6,246 nucleotides of DNA, from positions 1 to 6,246 of the forward strand of contig JAKAAV010000146.1 in assembly GCA_021802185.1 (NCBI GenBank), read 5' to 3'. This document shows, in pieces, positions 4,940 to 6,246 of this stretch. The notes under the pieces are model-generated. The model saw nothing but the letters and a program-made list of their open reading frames with translations. It was not told the DNA's origin and searched no databases. Position numbers and translations under genes: made by a program. Each line of letters begins with the position of its first letter. The first letter of the stretch is position 1. This DNA is from Chloroflexota bacterium (lineage in GTDB: Bacteria > Chloroflexota > Limnocylindria > Limnocylindrales > CSP1-4).

Positions 4940-6246
4940 GTGAGCCACCCGCGCGGCCCTGCCGCGCCACCCGCCGCCCTCGCGCCCGCGCGGCTGCGTG
5001 CCCTCCGGATGGTCGGCTTCAAGTCGTTCGCCGAGCGCACGGAGATCGAGTTCGGCGCGGGGATCAGCGCGGTCATCGGGCCGAACGGCAGCGGCAAGAG
5101 CAACCTGGCCGACGCGCTCCGCTGGACACTCGGCGAGCAGGGGCGATCGCTCCGCATCCGGCGGGCGGAGGACGTGATCTTCGCCGGATCGGAGCGGCGG
5201 CACGCGATCGGAATGGCCGACGTCACGCTGCTGCTCGACAACGCCGACGGGCTGCTGCCGCTCGACTTCGCGGAGATCGCGCTCGGGCGGCGCCTGTTCC
5301 GGTCGGGCGAGAACGACTACCTGGTCAATCGACAGCGGGTCCGTCATCGCGACCTCGTCGAGCTGCTGGACGCCGCGAACCTCGCCGAGAACGCGTTCCT
5401 GTTCATCGGCCAGGGGATGGTGGACCAGGCGCTCTCCCTGCGGCCCGAGGAGCGCCGGCCGCTGTTCGAGGAGGTCGCGGGCGTTCGGCGCCACGAGCGC
5501 CGGCGGCACCAGGCCGAGGGTCAGCTCGCGGAGGCCGACGCGAACCTCGCGCGCGTCCGGGACATCCTGGCCGAGCTCCGGCCGCAGGCGCGCCGGCTGG
5601 CCCAGCAGGTCGAGCAGGAGGAGGCGAGGCGGAGCGCGGCCGACGAGCTGGCCGCCGCGCTCGTGGCCGCGGCGCATGTCCGGTGGCACGCCTCCGCGAG
5701 GACGACGGCCGAGGCCGTCGAACGGCTGACGCGTGCGCGGGCAGCCGTGATGGCCGCGCAGGACGAGCTTCGGGAGACCGAGGCGCGTGCGGCGTCGCTC
5801 GGCGCGCGCCTCGACGAACGGGCCGCGATGGAGCGCGACGCGCGAGCGGCACTGGACGACGTCGCAGCGTCGCTGACGTCGGCGCGGCTCGGCCAGGGCA
5901 GGGCCGAGTCGGCGCTGGAGAGCCTGGGACGGGACCGCGCGCGGCTCGAGGCCGAGCGGGTCCAGCTGGAGGCGCGCATCGCGGAGTCGCGGCGCGTGGC
6001 GGCCACGCCGATCCAGGCGCCCGACGCGGCCGACGAGGCCGAGCTCGCCGAGGCGGAGCGCGCGCTGGCGGAGGCGATCGCGGAGCTGGCGCAGTTGCGG
6101 GTTGCCGCGCGAGCGGTCGGCGACCGCGAGGCCGCGATCAGGCGCGCGGAAGCGGCGCGAGCCGCGGACATCGAGGCGGCGCGCCGGCGAGCCGGCGAGG
6201 CACGGCGCGCTGTCGCGGAACAGGAGGCGCGGGTCGCGCGCGCGGC
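4940..6246 (+). CDS. smc: Chromosome segregation protein SMC, 3' end cut by the window
   Basis: SMC is the ATPase of the bacterial condensin (with ScpA and ScpB) that organises and segregates the chromosome. About 435 residues of an expected 1,150-1,200 are present, with no stop in frame. Seen are LRALRMVGFKSFAERTEIEF, Walker A GPNGSGKS (47-54), the following ADALRWTLGEQ, the EDVIFAGSERR segment (77-87), a VNRQRVRHRDLVELL block, and the Q-loop GQG with Gln158 followed by RPEERRPLFEEVAGV. From about residue 185 an Ala/Arg/Glu-rich coiled-coil arm runs to the edge; hinge, signature motif and Walker B lie beyond. GTG 4940 is the only good start after rnc (25-base gap). It adds a proline/alanine-rich leader of about 17 residues before the usual first strand (RLRALRM). 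A hairpin sits directly before the start. Location after rnc is the usual one. Confidence 0.96.
   Translation, partial: MSHPRGPAAPPAALAPARLRALRMVGFKSFAERTEIEFGAGISAVIGPNGSGKSNLADALRWTLGEQGRSLRIRRAEDVIFAGSERRHAIGMADVTLLLDNADGLLPLDFAEIALGRRLFRSGENDYLVNRQRVRHRDLVELLDAANLAENAFLFIGQGMVDQALSLRPEERRPLFEEVAGVRRHERRRHQAEGQLAEADANLARVRDILAELRPQARRLAQQVEQEEARRSAADELAAALVAAAHVRWHASARTTAEAVERLTRARAAVMAAQDELRETEARAASLGARLDERAAMERDARAALDDVAASLTSARLGQGRAESALESLGRDRARLEAERVQLEARIAESRRVAATPIQAPDAADEAELAEAERALAEAIAELAQLRVAARAVGDREAAIRRAEAARAADIEAARRRAGEARRAVAEQEARVARA

Noticed and set aside
4619..5689. A minus-strand open frame of 356 codons opposite rnc and smc
   Set aside because: It lies opposite clear RNase III and SMC motifs and has low-complexity Arg/Pro composition, so it is a shadow of GC-rich coding.

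Overview
The window is very GC-rich (about 70% or more by eye, with almost every third codon position G or C) and carries one uninterrupted run of ten plus-strand genes that are abutting, overlapping or separated by short gaps. The order is coaD (3' part), a coiled-coil gene, a yceD/DUF177 gene, rpmF, plsX, an Asp23/Gls24-family gene, nusB, acpP, rnc and smc (5' part). It is a bacterial chromosomal housekeeping region. I see no mobile element, CRISPR array, tRNA, rRNA or intrinsic terminator. The base composition, the small DivIVA/AtpF-like coiled-coil protein between coaD and yceD, and plsX-Asp23-nusB-acpP-rnc-smc together suggest a high-GC Chloroflexota lineage (Limnocylindria-like). A deep-branching actinobacterium is the main alternative. 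This placement is inference.

Layout: 1-460 is the end of phosphopantetheine adenylyltransferase (CoA synthesis). A TAGAAT -10-like hexamer overlaps its stop codon and probably starts a new transcript. Positions 515-1039 encode the coiled-coil protein, best read from a non-canonical ATC start behind a perfect AGGAGG. This gene overlaps the DUF177 gene (1026-1568), which pairs with ribosomal protein bL32 (1650-1856). A stable hairpin lies in the 81-base gap between those two. Then come plsX (1876-3009), an Asp23-family gene (3011-3340) and nusB (3344-3847) with almost no spacing, acpP (3861-4103) with a strong ribosome binding site, rnc (4117-4914) and smc (4940 to past the window end). A second GC-rich hairpin fills most of the rnc-smc gap, immediately before the smc start.

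The genes link three jobs. CoA and lipid synthesis is represented by coaD, plsX and acpP: CoA donates the phosphopantetheine arm of ACP, and PlsX turns acyl-ACP into acyl phosphate for phospholipid synthesis. Ribosome and RNA biology is represented by yceD, rpmF, nusB and rnc. Chromosome organisation is represented by smc. In the classic plsX-fabD-fabG-acpP-rnc-smc cluster, fabD and fabG lie where this genome has the Asp23-family gene and nusB.

I found no clearly novel biological system. The points most worth a second look are the ATC start codon, loss of one expected metal-binding Asp in RNase III, the two intergenic hairpins, the Asp23-nusB insertion, and a possible internal promoter ahead of acpP.
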